Source of the DNA: Defluviitaleaceae bacterium
Lineage (GTDB): Bacteria > Bacillota > Clostridia > Lachnospirales > WRAX01
Length of the DNA stretch: 53,942 nt
Direction of reading: 5' to 3'
Assembly (NCBI GenBank): GCA_009779935.1
Contig: WRAX01000016.1
Span: forward strand, 1-53,942
Of the stretch, positions 29,756 to 39,008 are shown piece by piece. Each line of letters opens with the position of its first letter. Position 1 is the first letter of the stretch. The notes below the pieces were generated by a model, which saw only the letters and a program-made list of their open reading frames with translations, did not search any database and was not told where the DNA came from. The position numbers and the translations under genes were made by a program.

Positions 29756-31399
29756 ATGAGCGAACATAAAGGCAATTCATTTGTGCGGCAGGCGGCAATT
29801 TTGGCGGCAACGGGCATTTTTGCCCGCCTTTTGGGCTTTTTATACCGCCTGCCCCTAACCCATTTAATAGGCGACGAAGGCAACGCTGTTTACAGCGTTG
29901 GTTTTGTTGTTTACACATTTTTGCTGGTGCTATCATCTGCCGGTTTGCCTGCCGCCATTGCCAAATTAGTGGCAGAACGTGCAGCCATAGGGCATCACGA
30001 TGCGGCGCACCGTGTTTTTCGTGTGGCTTTGGGGCTGGCGGCGGTTGTCGGGGTATTGGTTTCTGTGGCCGTCTTTTTATTGTCCGGGCAAATTGTTGCC
30101 TTCCTTAACATGCCTGAAGCCCAGCTTGCCTTGCAAATGCTTACGCCAACCATATTTATCGTTGCTGTAATGTCGGTTTTGCGTGGTTATTTTCAGGGCA
30201 TGGCCACCACCGTACCCACAGCCCTTTCCCAGTTAGTGGAGCAGATTTTTAACGCTGTTTTCTCCATCATCCTTGCCCATAGCCTTTGGAATTTTGCATT
30301 AGAGCAGGGTTATGCGGAAGTAAACTTTGGTGCGGCAGGCGGCACATTGGGCAGCACAGTAGGCGCAGTTGCAGGCTTTATGGTAATTGCAGGCATATAC
30401 TTTTTTGCAAGTAAGGGCATTTTGCAAAAAGTGCGCAATGCCACAGCCGCCAGAAAACATCAAGGTAAATTTAGTACAGAAAAAACGGGGCGGCTTGTGC
30501 GCACCATCCTGCGAACGTCTTTTGTGATGATTGCGGGAACAGCAGTGTTTTCCATTGCCGCCATAATTGATGTTTGGATGATACCCGGCCGCCTGCTTGC
30601 TGCAGGATTTGATGAGCAAACCACAAGAGAGTTGTACGGGCAGGTTGCGGGTAAATTTAACACCCTTACCAATGTGCCTGCCGCCATATCCTCCTCCATT
30701 GCCATTGCGGCTGTGCCTGCCATTGCCGCCGCCCGCAAGCTGGGCAAAAGGCAGGATGTGCAGGATAAGCTAAACACAGCCCTGCGGGTGGGCATGTTGC
30801 TTACAATACCCATTGCTTTTGGGCTTGCCGCCCTTGGCCCGCAGATTATTGCCCTGCTTTTCCCTGCCCATCCTGATGGCGGTACCCTGTTTTACGCAGG
30901 TTTTTTGTCGGTAATATTTTTGGCGGCATCCCAAATTTCCACGGGGGCTTTGCAGGCCCTTAACCGTGGGCGCGTGCCTGTGTTTTCCGCTATTTGCGGG
31001 GCTTTGGTAAAGGTTTTGGCGGGGTTTGTTCTTATTTCAATACCAAGTATTAATATTTATGGGGCGGTTATTGGTACAACGCTGTGCTTTTTAGTGTCCG
31101 CATTTATCAATTGTGCATTTTTATTTAAGCACACCGCCACAAAGCCCGATATTGTAGGGATGTTGATAAAACCCAGCCTTGCCAGCCTTGCCATGGGTTT
31201 GGGGGCTTTTGGGTTTTACCATTTATTGTATGTTGCCTTGGGCAACCTTCCTTTTGCCACAATTGCCGCTATTTTCATCGGCATGGGGTTATATGTGGCA
31301 TTTATGTTGATGATACGGGGGTTAAATGAGCATGATATTATGTTTTTGCCCGGCGGCAAGCGTTTATCCGCCAAATTAAAAAGCAAGGGTCTGATTTAG
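29756..31399 (+). CDS. SpoVB/MurJ-type flippase of the MOP superfamily
   Basis: About 547 residues form a polytopic protein with 14 expected helices, starting NSFVRQAAILAATGIFARLLGFLYRLPLTHLIGDEG, the signature of SpoVB and related lipid-linked wall-precursor flippases. GLPAAIAKLVAERA and SVLRGYFQGM follow. It would export lipid-linked sugars for peptidoglycan or spore cortex. The start is uncertain (GTG 29750 or ATG 29756) and no strong ribosome site is visible, so it may be coupled to yajC, 15-21 bp upstream. A spoVB-like gene is consistent with, but does not prove, sporulation. Confidence 0.85.
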   Translation: MSEHKGNSFVRQAAILAATGIFARLLGFLYRLPLTHLIGDEGNAVYSVGFVVYTFLLVLSSAGLPAAIAKLVAERAAIGHHDAAHRVFRVALGLAAVVGVLVSVAVFLLSGQIVAFLNMPEAQLALQMLTPTIFIVAVMSVLRGYFQGMATTVPTALSQLVEQIFNAVFSIILAHSLWNFALEQGYAEVNFGAAGGTLGSTVGAVAGFMVIAGIYFFASKGILQKVRNATAARKHQGKFSTEKTGRLVRTILRTSFVMIAGTAVFSIAAIIDVWMIPGRLLAAGFDEQTTRELYGQVAGKFNTLTNVPAAISSSIAIAAVPAIAAARKLGKRQDVQDKLNTALRVGMLLTIPIAFGLAALGPQIIALLFPAHPDGGTLFYAGFLSVIFLAASQISTGALQALNRGRVPVFSAICGALVKVLAGFVLISIPSINIYGAVIGTTLCFLVSAFINCAFLFKHTATKPDIVGMLIKPSLASLAMGLGAFGFYHLLYVALGNLPFATIAAIFIGMGLYVAFMLMIRGLNEHDIMFLPGGKRLSAKLKSKGLI

Positions 31400-31400
31400 A

Positions 31401-31810
31401 ATGGAAAAAATTCGCAATAAATTTGGTTGGGGGAGTGGGCAGGGGCTTTCGGCATTTTTATGATAATTGCTGGCTTGCGGTTTAAGACGCCCATGCCAAT
31501 ACAGCCCATAAAGGCGGTTGGTGGTGCGGGGTGCAGGGCTGCTTATGGGACTTTTTTGACTGGCAGCAGGAGCAACCGGCATTTTGCTAACCTGCTGGCC
31601 TTTGGTTTTGTCGTGTCCGCCATTACCAAGCCTAATTTTGGCGGCGTGCCAATGTGTACAGGTTCGTGCGGCTTAGGGGCATACCCGTTTAGTATAATAC
31701 CCACGCCTGTGCTTGGTGTAGTCCTATTTTTTGTGGGATTGGGGCTGACACAGGCCGCCCGTGATGCGGGCATTGGTTTTTGGCAGGGCTTACCGTACAG
31801 CAACTTTTGA
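31401..31810 (+). pseudogene. Remnant of a MOT1/SulP-like molybdate or sulfate transporter
   Basis: Fragments of the family remain in two frames. The frame from ATG 31401 reads MEKIRNKFGWG and stops soon. Adding one G in the run at 31429-31433 would join it to EWAGAFG in the next frame. That frame continues with MIIAGLRFKTPMPIQPIKAVGG and later PNFGGVPMCTGSCGLGAY, both hallmarks of MOT1-type transporters. Only about 135 residues survive of the usual 350-400, so there are also internal deletions. It lies between the flippase and the ABC-F gene. It is unlikely to be functional. Confidence 0.65.
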
Positions 31811-31853
31811 AGCGGGATTGGTTGCACCCATAATGCGATTAGGAGTTGATTGA

Positions 31854-33317
31854 ATGTCGCAAATTAGTGTACAAAATTTAACATTTGCCTACGAAGGCAG
31901 TTATGATAATATTTTTGAAGATGCCACATTTAAGTTGGACACGGCATGGAAGCTGGGTTTTGTTGGCAGAAACGGGCGTGGCAAAACCACGTTTTTGAAT
32001 TTATTGCGTGGGAAATATGAATATAGCGGCCAAATTACCGCAAGTGTAAAGTTTGACTACTTTCCATACCATGTGGTGGACAAAACTGCGCCCACACAGG
32101 CAGTGGTGGATGAAATTTGTGTGGATTACCAAGGTTGGGAGTTGGCGAGGGAATTGTCCCTGCTGGATGTGGAGGAGGGGGTGCTTGCCCGCCCTTTTAA
32201 CACCTTATCCAATGGCGAGCAAACTAAGGTGATGCTGGCAGCATTATTCCTTAACCAAAACAACTTTTTGTTGATAGATGAGCCTACAAACCATCTGGAT
32301 TACCATGGGCGCAAAGCTGTAAGCGAATATCTAAACAGCAAGCAAGGTTTTATCGTGGTTTCCCATGACCGTGCATTTTTGGACGGTTGCGTAACCCACA
32401 TTCTATCCATCAATCGGGCGGATATACAGGTGGTGCGTGGCAATTTCTCATCTTGGTGGGATAACAAGAAACAACAGGATGGTTTTGAGATGGCGGAAAA
32501 TCAGCGGCTAAAAAGAGAAATTGGGCGGCTGGAAGCCACCGCAGGACAAAAGCGCAAGTGGGCTGACGATTTGGATGCAACAAAAGCGGGTCAAGGCAAT
32601 GCACGCCACGTTGTTGGCGAAAAGGTGCGCAAGCTAAATAAGCGTGTGAAGAATTTGGAGAAACGGCAGGATAGAGCCATCGAAGAAAAATCCGGCTTGT
32701 TGAAAAATGTTGAGCAGGCAGATGATTTGAAAATTTTTCCCCTTAAATATCGTGCCGAACAATTGGTAGCTTTGCGGGATATTTCCATATCCTATGGCGG
32801 CAACGTGGTTTGCAAAAATGTCAGCTTTGCTGTGGAGCGTGGCGACCGCATAAGTTTACGGGGCAGAAACGGCTCGGGTAAATCCAGCATTATCAAGCTT
32901 ATTTGTGGTGAAGATGTGCCCTTTACAGGGGAATTTCGCAGGGGCAGCAGGTTGGAGATTTCTTATGTATCCCAGGACACCAGCCACCTTGCGGGCGGTT
33001 TGACAGACTTTGCTAAAACCCACGAACTGGATGAAAGCCTATTCAAAGCCATTTTGCGCCAACTGGATTTTTCCCGCATACAATTTGATAAGGACATGGC
33101 AGATTTTAGCGGCGGGCAGAAAAAGAAGGTGCTGTTGGCGAAAAGCCTGTGCAAACCCGCCCATCTATTAATTTGGGACGAGCCGCTAAATTTCGTTGAT
33201 GTACTGTCCCGCATACAGATTGAGGATTTGTTGCTGAAATACCAACCCACAATACTGTTTGTGGAGCATGATAAGGTGTTTAGTGACAAAGTTGCAACAA
33301 AAACCGTGGATTTATAG
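31854..33317 (+). CDS. ABC-F ATPase of the Lsa type (candidate ribosome-protection protein)
   Basis: The product has 487 residues and two ABC domains without membrane segments. It starts QISVQNLTFAYEGSYDNIFEDATFKLDTAWKLGFVGRNG, close to Lsa proteins. Walker A sites are GRNGRGKTT (38-46) and GRNGSGKSS. Signature motifs are LSNGEQTKV and FSGGQKKK. The second Walker B reads IWDEPLNFVDV, as in Lsa/Vga. A charged linker (residues 210-290) separates the domains, the part that reaches into the ribosome. Lsa-group proteins free ribosomes from lincosamides, streptogramin A and pleuromutilins. Housekeeping ABC-F members exist, so resistance is not certain. AGGAG is 9 bases upstream of the ATG. Confidence 0.85.
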   Translation: MSQISVQNLTFAYEGSYDNIFEDATFKLDTAWKLGFVGRNGRGKTTFLNLLRGKYEYSGQITASVKFDYFPYHVVDKTAPTQAVVDEICVDYQGWELARELSLLDVEEGVLARPFNTLSNGEQTKVMLAALFLNQNNFLLIDEPTNHLDYHGRKAVSEYLNSKQGFIVVSHDRAFLDGCVTHILSINRADIQVVRGNFSSWWDNKKQQDGFEMAENQRLKREIGRLEATAGQKRKWADDLDATKAGQGNARHVVGEKVRKLNKRVKNLEKRQDRAIEEKSGLLKNVEQADDLKIFPLKYRAEQLVALRDISISYGGNVVCKNVSFAVERGDRISLRGRNGSGKSSIIKLICGEDVPFTGEFRRGSRLEISYVSQDTSHLAGGLTDFAKTHELDESLFKAILRQLDFSRIQFDKDMADFSGGQKKKVLLAKSLCKPAHLLIWDEPLNFVDVLSRIQIEDLLLKYQPTILFVEHDKVFSDKVATKTVDL

Positions 33318-33326
33318 GGGGTGCCC

Positions 33327-34517
33327 ATGGAATATGCTGTAATTGTAGTTGGCGGCGGGGCGGCGGGTATGATGGCAACCGCCGCCGCCGGCAAGGGTGC
33401 GCTGTTATTGGAGAAAAATGATAGTTTGGGCGTAAAGGTTGGCATTACAGGTAATGGGCGTTGCAATGTTACCAATAATTGTGATGTGGAGCAGTTAATT
33501 GAAAAGGTTTTGCGCAACCCCTATTTTTTGTACAGCGCATTTTACGCCCTGCCGCCCAGCGACCTGATTAGCCTGCTTAACGGGCTTGGCGTGCCAACTA
33601 AGGTGGAGGGGAATGGGCGGGTTTTTCCTGTTTCTGACAGGTCTGCTGATGTGATTGATGCGCTGACCCGACACATTGAACAGTGTGGCGGCAAAATACG
33701 CACAAATGCACAGGTTGCAGGCATTACCAAGGGTGATGACGGGATTTTTTGTGTGCAACTGTCGGACGGCGAGGTTTTGCGGGCAAAAAGCTGTATTTTG
33801 GCAACAGGCGGGCTTAGCTTGCCCGGCACAGGCTCCACGGGGGATGGGTTTGAGTTTGCAGGGCAATTTGGGCATAAGGTGACAAAAACCAGTCCCGCCA
33901 TTGTGCCCCTTACCTGCGCCGAGCCGTGGGTTGGGGAATTAATGGGCATTTCCCTTTCCAATGTGCATTTAATGGCGGAAGCGGGCAAGCGCAAGGTTTT
34001 TGAAGGTGTTGGGGATGTGATGTTTGCCCACTATGGCATTTCGGGTCCCTTGGTGCTTACGGCAAGCGGGTTTAGCCCAAGCAAAATACGCATTAACCTG
34101 CTGCCGCAGCTTGATGATATTAGCCTTTTGGATGAATTTGGCAAAAACCTTAATCGTGATATTAAAAACGCCTTGGAAGGGCTGTTACCCAAGGCGATAA
34201 TCCCCGTGATTTTGGGGATTGCGGGGGTTGATGCCCATAAAAAGGTAAACAGCATTACCAAAGAGGAGCGAAGCCGATTGGTCGCCCAAATTACAGGGCT
34301 AACGCTTACTGTTACGGGCAACCGTGGTTATAAAGAAGCGGTAATAACTGCCGGCGGCGTGGATGTGGCAGAAATTGACCCTTCTACCATGGAATCCAAG
34401 CTTGTTGCGGGGTTGTATTTTGCCGGGGAGATGATTGATGTGCATGCCGTTACAGGGGGATATAACCTGCATATTGCATTTTCCACAGGGTATTTGGCGG
34501 GCTTGTCCGCAAAATGA
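33327..34517 (+). CDS. HI0933-family FAD-dependent oxidoreductase
   Basis: The 396 residues start with a dinucleotide-binding fold, AVIVVGGGAAGMMATAAAG, then LLLEKNDSLGVKVGITGNGRCNVTN, the signature of the HI0933/BaiN-like flavoprotein family. ILATGGLSLPGTGSTGDGFEFA is the second FAD contact, and LYFAGEMIDVHAVTGGYNLHIAFSTG is the conserved end. The substrate is not known for most members. A GTG at 33321 is an alternative start. The gene is 9 bp after the ABC-F gene and probably cotranscribed, with its end facing the VanW gene. Confidence 0.88.
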   Translation: MEYAVIVVGGGAAGMMATAAAGKGALLLEKNDSLGVKVGITGNGRCNVTNNCDVEQLIEKVLRNPYFLYSAFYALPPSDLISLLNGLGVPTKVEGNGRVFPVSDRSADVIDALTRHIEQCGGKIRTNAQVAGITKGDDGIFCVQLSDGEVLRAKSCILATGGLSLPGTGSTGDGFEFAGQFGHKVTKTSPAIVPLTCAEPWVGELMGISLSNVHLMAEAGKRKVFEGVGDVMFAHYGISGPLVLTASGFSPSKIRINLLPQLDDISLLDEFGKNLNRDIKNALEGLLPKAIIPVILGIAGVDAHKKVNSITKEERSRLVAQITGLTLTVTGNRGYKEAVITAGGVDVAEIDPSTMESKLVAGLYFAGEMIDVHAVTGGYNLHIAFSTGYLAGLSAK

Positions 34518-34532
34518 TGGGGCGATGTTTGG

Positions 34533-35330
34533 TTACATTACAATGGCGTGGTTTTCCGCAATAAATTCGTCCGCTATTTGATTGCCTTGCATATCAAAAA
34601 CCCTTCTGTATAGGTGGTTGTGGCGTGTTTGCCGGCCCCAGTCCTGTTGGTGGTAGGCGGCATGTTTTTCATAAATTTCGTAGTTATGCTCCTGTGGTTT
34701 GGCAGACTTCCATATGCCCTTTAACTGGTCATCCCCGATTTCCAGCACCAACTGAAAGGTTTGGTTGGTGTTGTTTTTTATTGCCAAATCCTTGTAATTA
34801 TAAAAGCAGGTGGCATCCGAGCCAAAAAACTTGGCAGGGGTGGTATCATAGCCATGCCTGTGCCGCTCTGCCACGGTTAGGGGGGTATGCAGGGCCATCC
34901 AATACATAAAGCCCGAAAGATGGCACAAGCCGCCACCCAAGCCCTGGGAAAATGCACCGTTAAGCAAAATAGCACCATCCAAATAACCCTTGCGGGTGGT
35001 GGGTTTGCCGATAAGTTTCCAAAAGGACAAGGTTTCGCCGGGGTGGATTATTGTGTTGTTAATTTTTGCCAGTGCCAAACGCAGGTTGACGATTTTGTTT
35101 TGCTCCAAAATAGGGTCCACCCCCACTAAATGGCGCAGTAGCGGGGTTTGGTGGGTAAAATGCACATAGGGCAATTGACCGCTGTCCGATTTGGGTTTGG
35201 CAAACTTTGTACCGCCAAATGCCCACTTCGCTTGCCTTTTTAGACGATGGTATGCCACCCCCAGCCGCCGGCGCAGGGGGTTTCGCAGGGATGGCTGTGG
35301 CACGTGGCGGATTATGTTTGGGCTATTCAT
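34533..35330 (-). CDS. VanW-family protein
   Basis: The product has 265 residues from the ATG at 35330, which overlaps the garR stop (ATGAATAG); ATG 35339 is the alternative. VanW features are KIVNLRLALAKINNTIIHPGETLSFW, GKPTTRKGYLDGAILLNG, and GGGLCHLSGFMYWMALHTPL with the conserved Cys-His pair. VanW was named from a vancomycin-resistance cluster, but its role is unknown and most copies are unlinked to resistance. No vanHAX genes are near. It looks translationally coupled to garR, which is an unexpected partner. Confidence 0.82.
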   Translation of the reverse strand: MNSPNIIRHVPQPSLRNPLRRRLGVAYHRLKRQAKWAFGGTKFAKPKSDSGQLPYVHFTHQTPLLRHLVGVDPILEQNKIVNLRLALAKINNTIIHPGETLSFWKLIGKPTTRKGYLDGAILLNGAFSQGLGGGLCHLSGFMYWMALHTPLTVAERHRHGYDTTPAKFFGSDATCFYNYKDLAIKNNTNQTFQLVLEIGDDQLKGIWKSAKPQEHNYEIYEKHAAYHQQDWGRQTRHNHLYRRVFDMQGNQIADEFIAENHAIVM

Positions 35331-36189
35331 TTGCACCATTCCAATACAGCCACATGCCACTGTGGTCTTTTTGCCCATGCCCGGCTTTTGACAGTTGCCT
35401 GTAAATATCAATGGTTTGCCCTGTGAATGGCAAGGGGCAACCCACCTCTTGCCCTGTATTTACGGCATTTTGAAGGTCTTTAATATGCAGGTCTATTTTG
35501 AAGCCGGGGTTAAAGTTACCATCCAAAATCATGGGTATTTTGGCATTTAGCACCGCAGAGCCTGCTAAGCCGCCCTTTATGGCTTCAAAAACCTTTTGGG
35601 CATCCACCCCCGCCTTGGTGGATAGGGTGAAAGCCTCGCAAACCGCCGCAATATTCATTGCCACAATAATATTATTTGCAAGTTTGGTTGTGTTTCCCGC
35701 ACCAATTTCGCCGCAATGCACGGCGGATGCACCCATTTTAAGCAGTATGGGGCGCACCCTTTCAAACAAATCCCCATCGCCGCCAACCATTATGGATAGG
35801 GTGCCGTTAATAGCACCCGGTTGCCCGCCTGATACAGGCGCATCCAGCATTTTGACGCCCTTTTCGGCGCATTTATCGTGTATTTTTTGGGAGATGGCAG
35901 GGGCGATGGAGGACATGTCCACTAAAATCAGCCCTTCTTTTGCATTTTCCAGCAAGCCGCCTGCGCCCAGCACCACCTGCTCCACATCGGGGCCATCGGG
36001 CAGCATTGTAATTACCATTCCGCATTCCCGCCCAATTTCTGCGATATTGGAGGGGATTGCCCCATCGGCAACAACTTCATCCACACTTGCCTGTGTGCGG
36101 GAGTGGACAAGCACCACCTCCCCTGCTTTTATAAGGTTTTTAACCATAGGCTTGCCCATTATGCCAAGCCCGATAAATCCTATTTTCAT
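35323..36189 (-). CDS. garR: Tartronate semialdehyde (2-hydroxy-3-oxopropionate) reductase
   Basis: This 288-residue enzyme of the 3-hydroxyisobutyrate dehydrogenase family would interconvert tartronate semialdehyde and D-glycerate with NAD(P)H. The N-terminal Rossmann motif is IGFIGLGIMGKPMVKNL. The substrate motif DAPVSGGQPGAINGTLSIMVGG and the catalytic Lys region GAGNTTKLANN are present. The end reads KDHSGMWLYW as in GarR. The ATG overlaps the stop of the upstream HExxH gene by 4 bp. Glycerate 2-kinase and a GntP permease lie divergently nearby, which supports a glycerate route. Confidence 0.9.
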   Translation of the reverse strand: MKIGFIGLGIMGKPMVKNLIKAGEVVLVHSRTQASVDEVVADGAIPSNIAEIGRECGMVITMLPDGPDVEQVVLGAGGLLENAKEGLILVDMSSIAPAISQKIHDKCAEKGVKMLDAPVSGGQPGAINGTLSIMVGGDGDLFERVRPILLKMGASAVHCGEIGAGNTTKLANNIIVAMNIAAVCEAFTLSTKAGVDAQKVFEAIKGGLAGSAVLNAKIPMILDGNFNPGFKIDLHIKDLQNAVNTGQEVGCPLPFTGQTIDIYRQLSKAGHGQKDHSGMWLYWNGANE

Positions 36190-37379
36190 ACATTTTCTCC
36201 CTTCGCAACCACAAAATTGATGCCATCAGCAACAATTGCATAGCCCTGTGCCAAAGTTAATTCCCAATTTTTGCCGGTTATTTTATTTCCATCCTCTACC
36301 ATACAGGCGGCGGACAATTTGCGCAAATCTTCTTGCGATTTTAGCACATCGCCCCCGCCCACAGCAATCTTGCCTGCTTCGCAGAAAAATTCATAATTAC
36401 CACGAAGCACCGCCCCAAGCCCATCCACAGGGATAATTTGCCCGTTGATAGAGCCACTGCCCGCAAAAGGGATGGAAAGGGTTGGTTTTTCGATAAACTT
36501 TTCACGTATTTGGCGTAGCATCTCCTCATGGTCTGCGGCTTTTTGGTTTTGTTCTTCCATGATTTGGCTGTGTCCGTAGGGTTCAAAATCCACATCATCA
36601 AAATTTGGGATTCCTTTATCCAAAGCCTTGGTTAATATTGCGCCCAAGTCCGCATCCGCTTTTATGCTACGCCTTGCATCCTCATCCACCGCATCTATCG
36701 CAAAGCAGTGCAACCCACCAAGCAAATACCCGGCAAAATGCGCCAAGTGGGGGGATTTGCCGGCAGAAGCAACCTTTTTGTCAAGTTCTTCCAAATGCTC
36801 CTCGGGGGCATATCCCAGTTTTATTTCGGTGAAAACCGCTGTGCCCTCCAAAACCTCATTAACAACCCTGCCAAAGTCCCGCTCCCGCTTATTTCTTGCG
36901 GATAGGGCGGCGATTAGGGCGGGCTTGTCATTGCTACGCAAAAAGTGCATTAGTGCGCTTATTTCCAGCAAAATTAATATGCTTGCTTCTGTGCTATCCA
37001 GATGCCCACTATATGCGCCGCTGCACATTTCACCCATCAGCCGGGGCTGGATGCAGTGAAAAGCTTCGTGAAACATAAGCCCATATGGCGGCCCGTCCAT
37101 TTTATCAACCATGCCCCAAGGGGCAACGCCCCACCGCTTGCCGCCAAATGTAAGTGCGGTGGCGGAAAATGCCTTGTCTGCGGGAAATTGCCCTACATAC
37201 ACATCCCCATGCTTACTTAAAAGCCCTTCATTATCGGCTTGGTTTGCCGCCACCGACCTGTCACCACCAATAAAAGCAAAGGGCGTGTGCAAATTAATGC
37301 CCCAAAGCTTGCCATTATCCATGTTGCACATTTCTTCCCATCGGCGCAAAAAATCCCCCGCCAAGGTGCGATTTATCAT
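36186..37379 (-). CDS. Unrecognised HExxH protein (putative metallohydrolase)
   Basis: The product has 397 residues from the ATG at 37379 (GGGTGGGG upstream); the frame could extend to 37439 but that covers the promoter. Residues near 115 contain LMFHEAFHCIQPRL, an HExxH zinc site. A later Glu in VVNEVLEGTAVFTE is a plausible third ligand. The last 100 residues are a beta-rich domain with many Gly. There is no signal peptide, so it should be cytoplasmic. I do not recognise the family. It overlaps garR by 4 bp and is divergent from gntP, so it may act on a compound of the glycerate pathway or be a regulatory peptidase. Confidence 0.6.
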   Translation of the reverse strand: MINRTLAGDFLRRWEEMCNMDNGKLWGINLHTPFAFIGGDRSVAANQADNEGLLSKHGDVYVGQFPADKAFSATALTFGGKRWGVAPWGMVDKMDGPPYGLMFHEAFHCIQPRLMGEMCSGAYSGHLDSTEASILILLEISALMHFLRSNDKPALIAALSARNKRERDFGRVVNEVLEGTAVFTEIKLGYAPEEHLEELDKKVASAGKSPHLAHFAGYLLGGLHCFAIDAVDEDARRSIKADADLGAILTKALDKGIPNFDDVDFEPYGHSQIMEEQNQKAADHEEMLRQIREKFIEKPTLSIPFAGSGSINGQIIPVDGLGAVLRGNYEFFCEAGKIAVGGGDVLKSQEDLRKLSAACMVEDGNKITGKNWELTLAQGYAIVADGINFVVAKGENV

Positions 37380-37410
37380 AATCCCCCACCCTATTGCATA
37401 TTTTTTAACA

Positions 37411-37467
37411 AGTATAGCATGTTTTTGCTTGACAGGCAAGGGTATTATGTGTTACCCTTAATATAAT
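37411..37467. promoter_or_regulatory. Divergent control region with AAGGGTA/TACCCTT palindrome
   Basis: The minus-strand promoter is TTGCCT (37434-37439) and TATACT (37411-37416), 17 bp apart. On the plus side TATAAT lies at 37462-37467 without a good -35 at 17 bp. AAGGGTA (37438-37444) and TACCCTT (37453-37459) form an exact palindrome with an 8-bp centre that touches the minus -35 and sits just before the plus -10. A single regulator bound here could control both directions. Confidence 0.55.
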
Positions 37468-37502
37468 TACATAAAACTACAAAATTTTAAGGAGTGTGAG
37501 TT

Positions 37503-38945
37503 ATGTTAACAGGTATTTGGCTTATCCTCGCCTTTCTTTTCGTGGTTGTTTTGATGATATTGGCGATTTCTAAGCTTAACCTTCACCCGTTTTTGGCCAT
37601 TATGGCGGCGGCGGTGCTTTTGGCAATTGTGTCCGGCATCCCCTTCCATATAAACGGCAACCCCAATGTGGGCAGCACAAACGTTGATGGTGTGTTTAAC
37701 GCAGGCACGCTGGCATGGACCGTGGGACAGGGCTTTATGGCCATCTTCTCGGGCATTGGTATTGTAATTATCCTTGGTGCCCTTATTGGCGGCATTTTGG
37801 AAGCCACAGGCGGTGCGTTTAAGATTGCGGATATGATAATCCGCCTGTTGGGCAAGGCAAGCCCTACTGCTGCCATGGTTGTTATGGGCTGGGTTGTATC
37901 CGTCCCCGTTTTCTGTGATTCGGGTTTTGTTATCATCAACCCTGTGCGCCGCACCATTGTTAAGCGCACGGGCACAAGCGGCGTTGCCACTGCCCTTGGC
38001 CTTGGTGCCGGCCTTTACACATCCCATGTGCTTGTGCCACTTACACCGGGCCCACTGGGTGCGGCCGATGTGCTTGGCATGATGGATTATCTTTGGACGG
38101 TTATGTGGGTATCCCTTATAATCTCCATCCCCGGGCTTATTGCGGCATATTTTTGGGCTGTTTATCGTGGGCGCAAGGATAAATCCGAGGAAGATTTGGC
38201 AATTAAAGATGATGCCACCGTTAAAAGTTATGATGAGATTGTAAAAGAATTTGGCGGTTTGCCCAATGGCTTTTTGTCCCTATTACCAATACTGGCACCC
38301 ATTTTAATGATGGCTATGGCGCAAATTGCCCACAACCTTTTCCCTGCCGAATGGGCTACGGCCACAGCGGTGTTTAGGGTTTTGGGCTTCCCAATAGTTG
38401 CTTTGACTGTTGGCTTTTTGTTCGGCATTATATTGCTTGCAGTTACCAAGAAATTGCCCAAGTTTAACGGGCTTACCAATGATACGTTGAAGATGCTGGG
38501 TCCAATCCTGTTCATCACAGCGGCGGGTGCCACCCTTGGGCGTGTTATCCAAGATTCGGGTATGGTGCCGTTTATCGAGTATCACGCAGATGTGTTTACT
38601 TGGATGGGGCTTGCCTTCCCCTTCCTTATCTCCGCCATTATTAAAACGGCGCAAGGCAGTTCCACAGTTGCGATGATAGCCACAGCGGGTATTATGATGC
38701 CTTTGCTTGGGGCGATGGGCTGGGAAGGCTCCAGCATCACCATTGCTTTGGTTGTTATGGCCATTGGCGCAGGTTCTATGATGGCATCCCATGCTAATGA
38801 CAGCTATTTCTGGGTTGTTAGCAAGCTTAGCGGGCAAACGCCCCAGCAGGGATATAAAAACTGGACATCCATGACAGTTATACAAGGCGTGGCTGTTATG
38901 ATTGGTATTTTCGCCTTCTATGGGATTTATCAACTGGTTTCGTAA
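37503..38945 (+). CDS. gntP: GntP-family gluconate/glycerate-type permease
   Basis: The 480 residues form a proton-coupled sugar-acid importer with about 12-14 helices. Family features are ILAISKLNLHPFLAIMAAAVLLAI, GFMAIFSGIGIVIILGALIGGILEATGGA, VSVPVFCDSGFVIINPVRR and LGAGLYTSHVLVPLTPGPLGAADVLG, all strongly conserved in GntP. TTAAGGAG precedes the ATG. The glycerate 2-kinase gene follows after 63 bp and garR is divergent, so the likely substrate is glycerate or a related acid rather than gluconate; that is inference. Confidence 0.92.
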   Translation: MLTGIWLILAFLFVVVLMILAISKLNLHPFLAIMAAAVLLAIVSGIPFHINGNPNVGSTNVDGVFNAGTLAWTVGQGFMAIFSGIGIVIILGALIGGILEATGGAFKIADMIIRLLGKASPTAAMVVMGWVVSVPVFCDSGFVIINPVRRTIVKRTGTSGVATALGLGAGLYTSHVLVPLTPGPLGAADVLGMMDYLWTVMWVSLIISIPGLIAAYFWAVYRGRKDKSEEDLAIKDDATVKSYDEIVKEFGGLPNGFLSLLPILAPILMMAMAQIAHNLFPAEWATATAVFRVLGFPIVALTVGFLFGIILLAVTKKLPKFNGLTNDTLKMLGPILFITAAGATLGRVIQDSGMVPFIEYHADVFTWMGLAFPFLISAIIKTAQGSSTVAMIATAGIMMPLLGAMGWEGSSITIALVVMAIGAGSMMASHANDSYFWVVSKLSGQTPQQGYKNWTSMTVIQGVAVMIGIFAFYGIYQLVS

Positions 38946-38958
38946 ATTTTATGGCTTG

Positions 38959-38990
38959 GCGGGCGTGCATTTTGTTTGTGCGCCCGCTTT
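38959..38990 (+). terminator. Intercistronic hairpin between gntP and glycerate kinase
   Basis: GCGGGCG (38959-38965) pairs with CGCCCGC (38981-38987), followed by TTTG. The T-run is weak, so it may stabilise the upstream message or attenuate rather than fully terminate. Confidence 0.5.
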
Positions 38991-39008
38991 GCTTATCCGG
39001 AGGTTTTT

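Noticed and set aside
34533-35330. Vancomycin resistance
   Set aside because: A VanW-like protein alone, without vanHAX or vanRS, gives no support for resistance.
35498-36220. 240-codon open frame on the plus strand
   Set aside because: Antisense to garR, whose motifs are unambiguous. Ser/Pro-rich composition is typical of a shadow frame.
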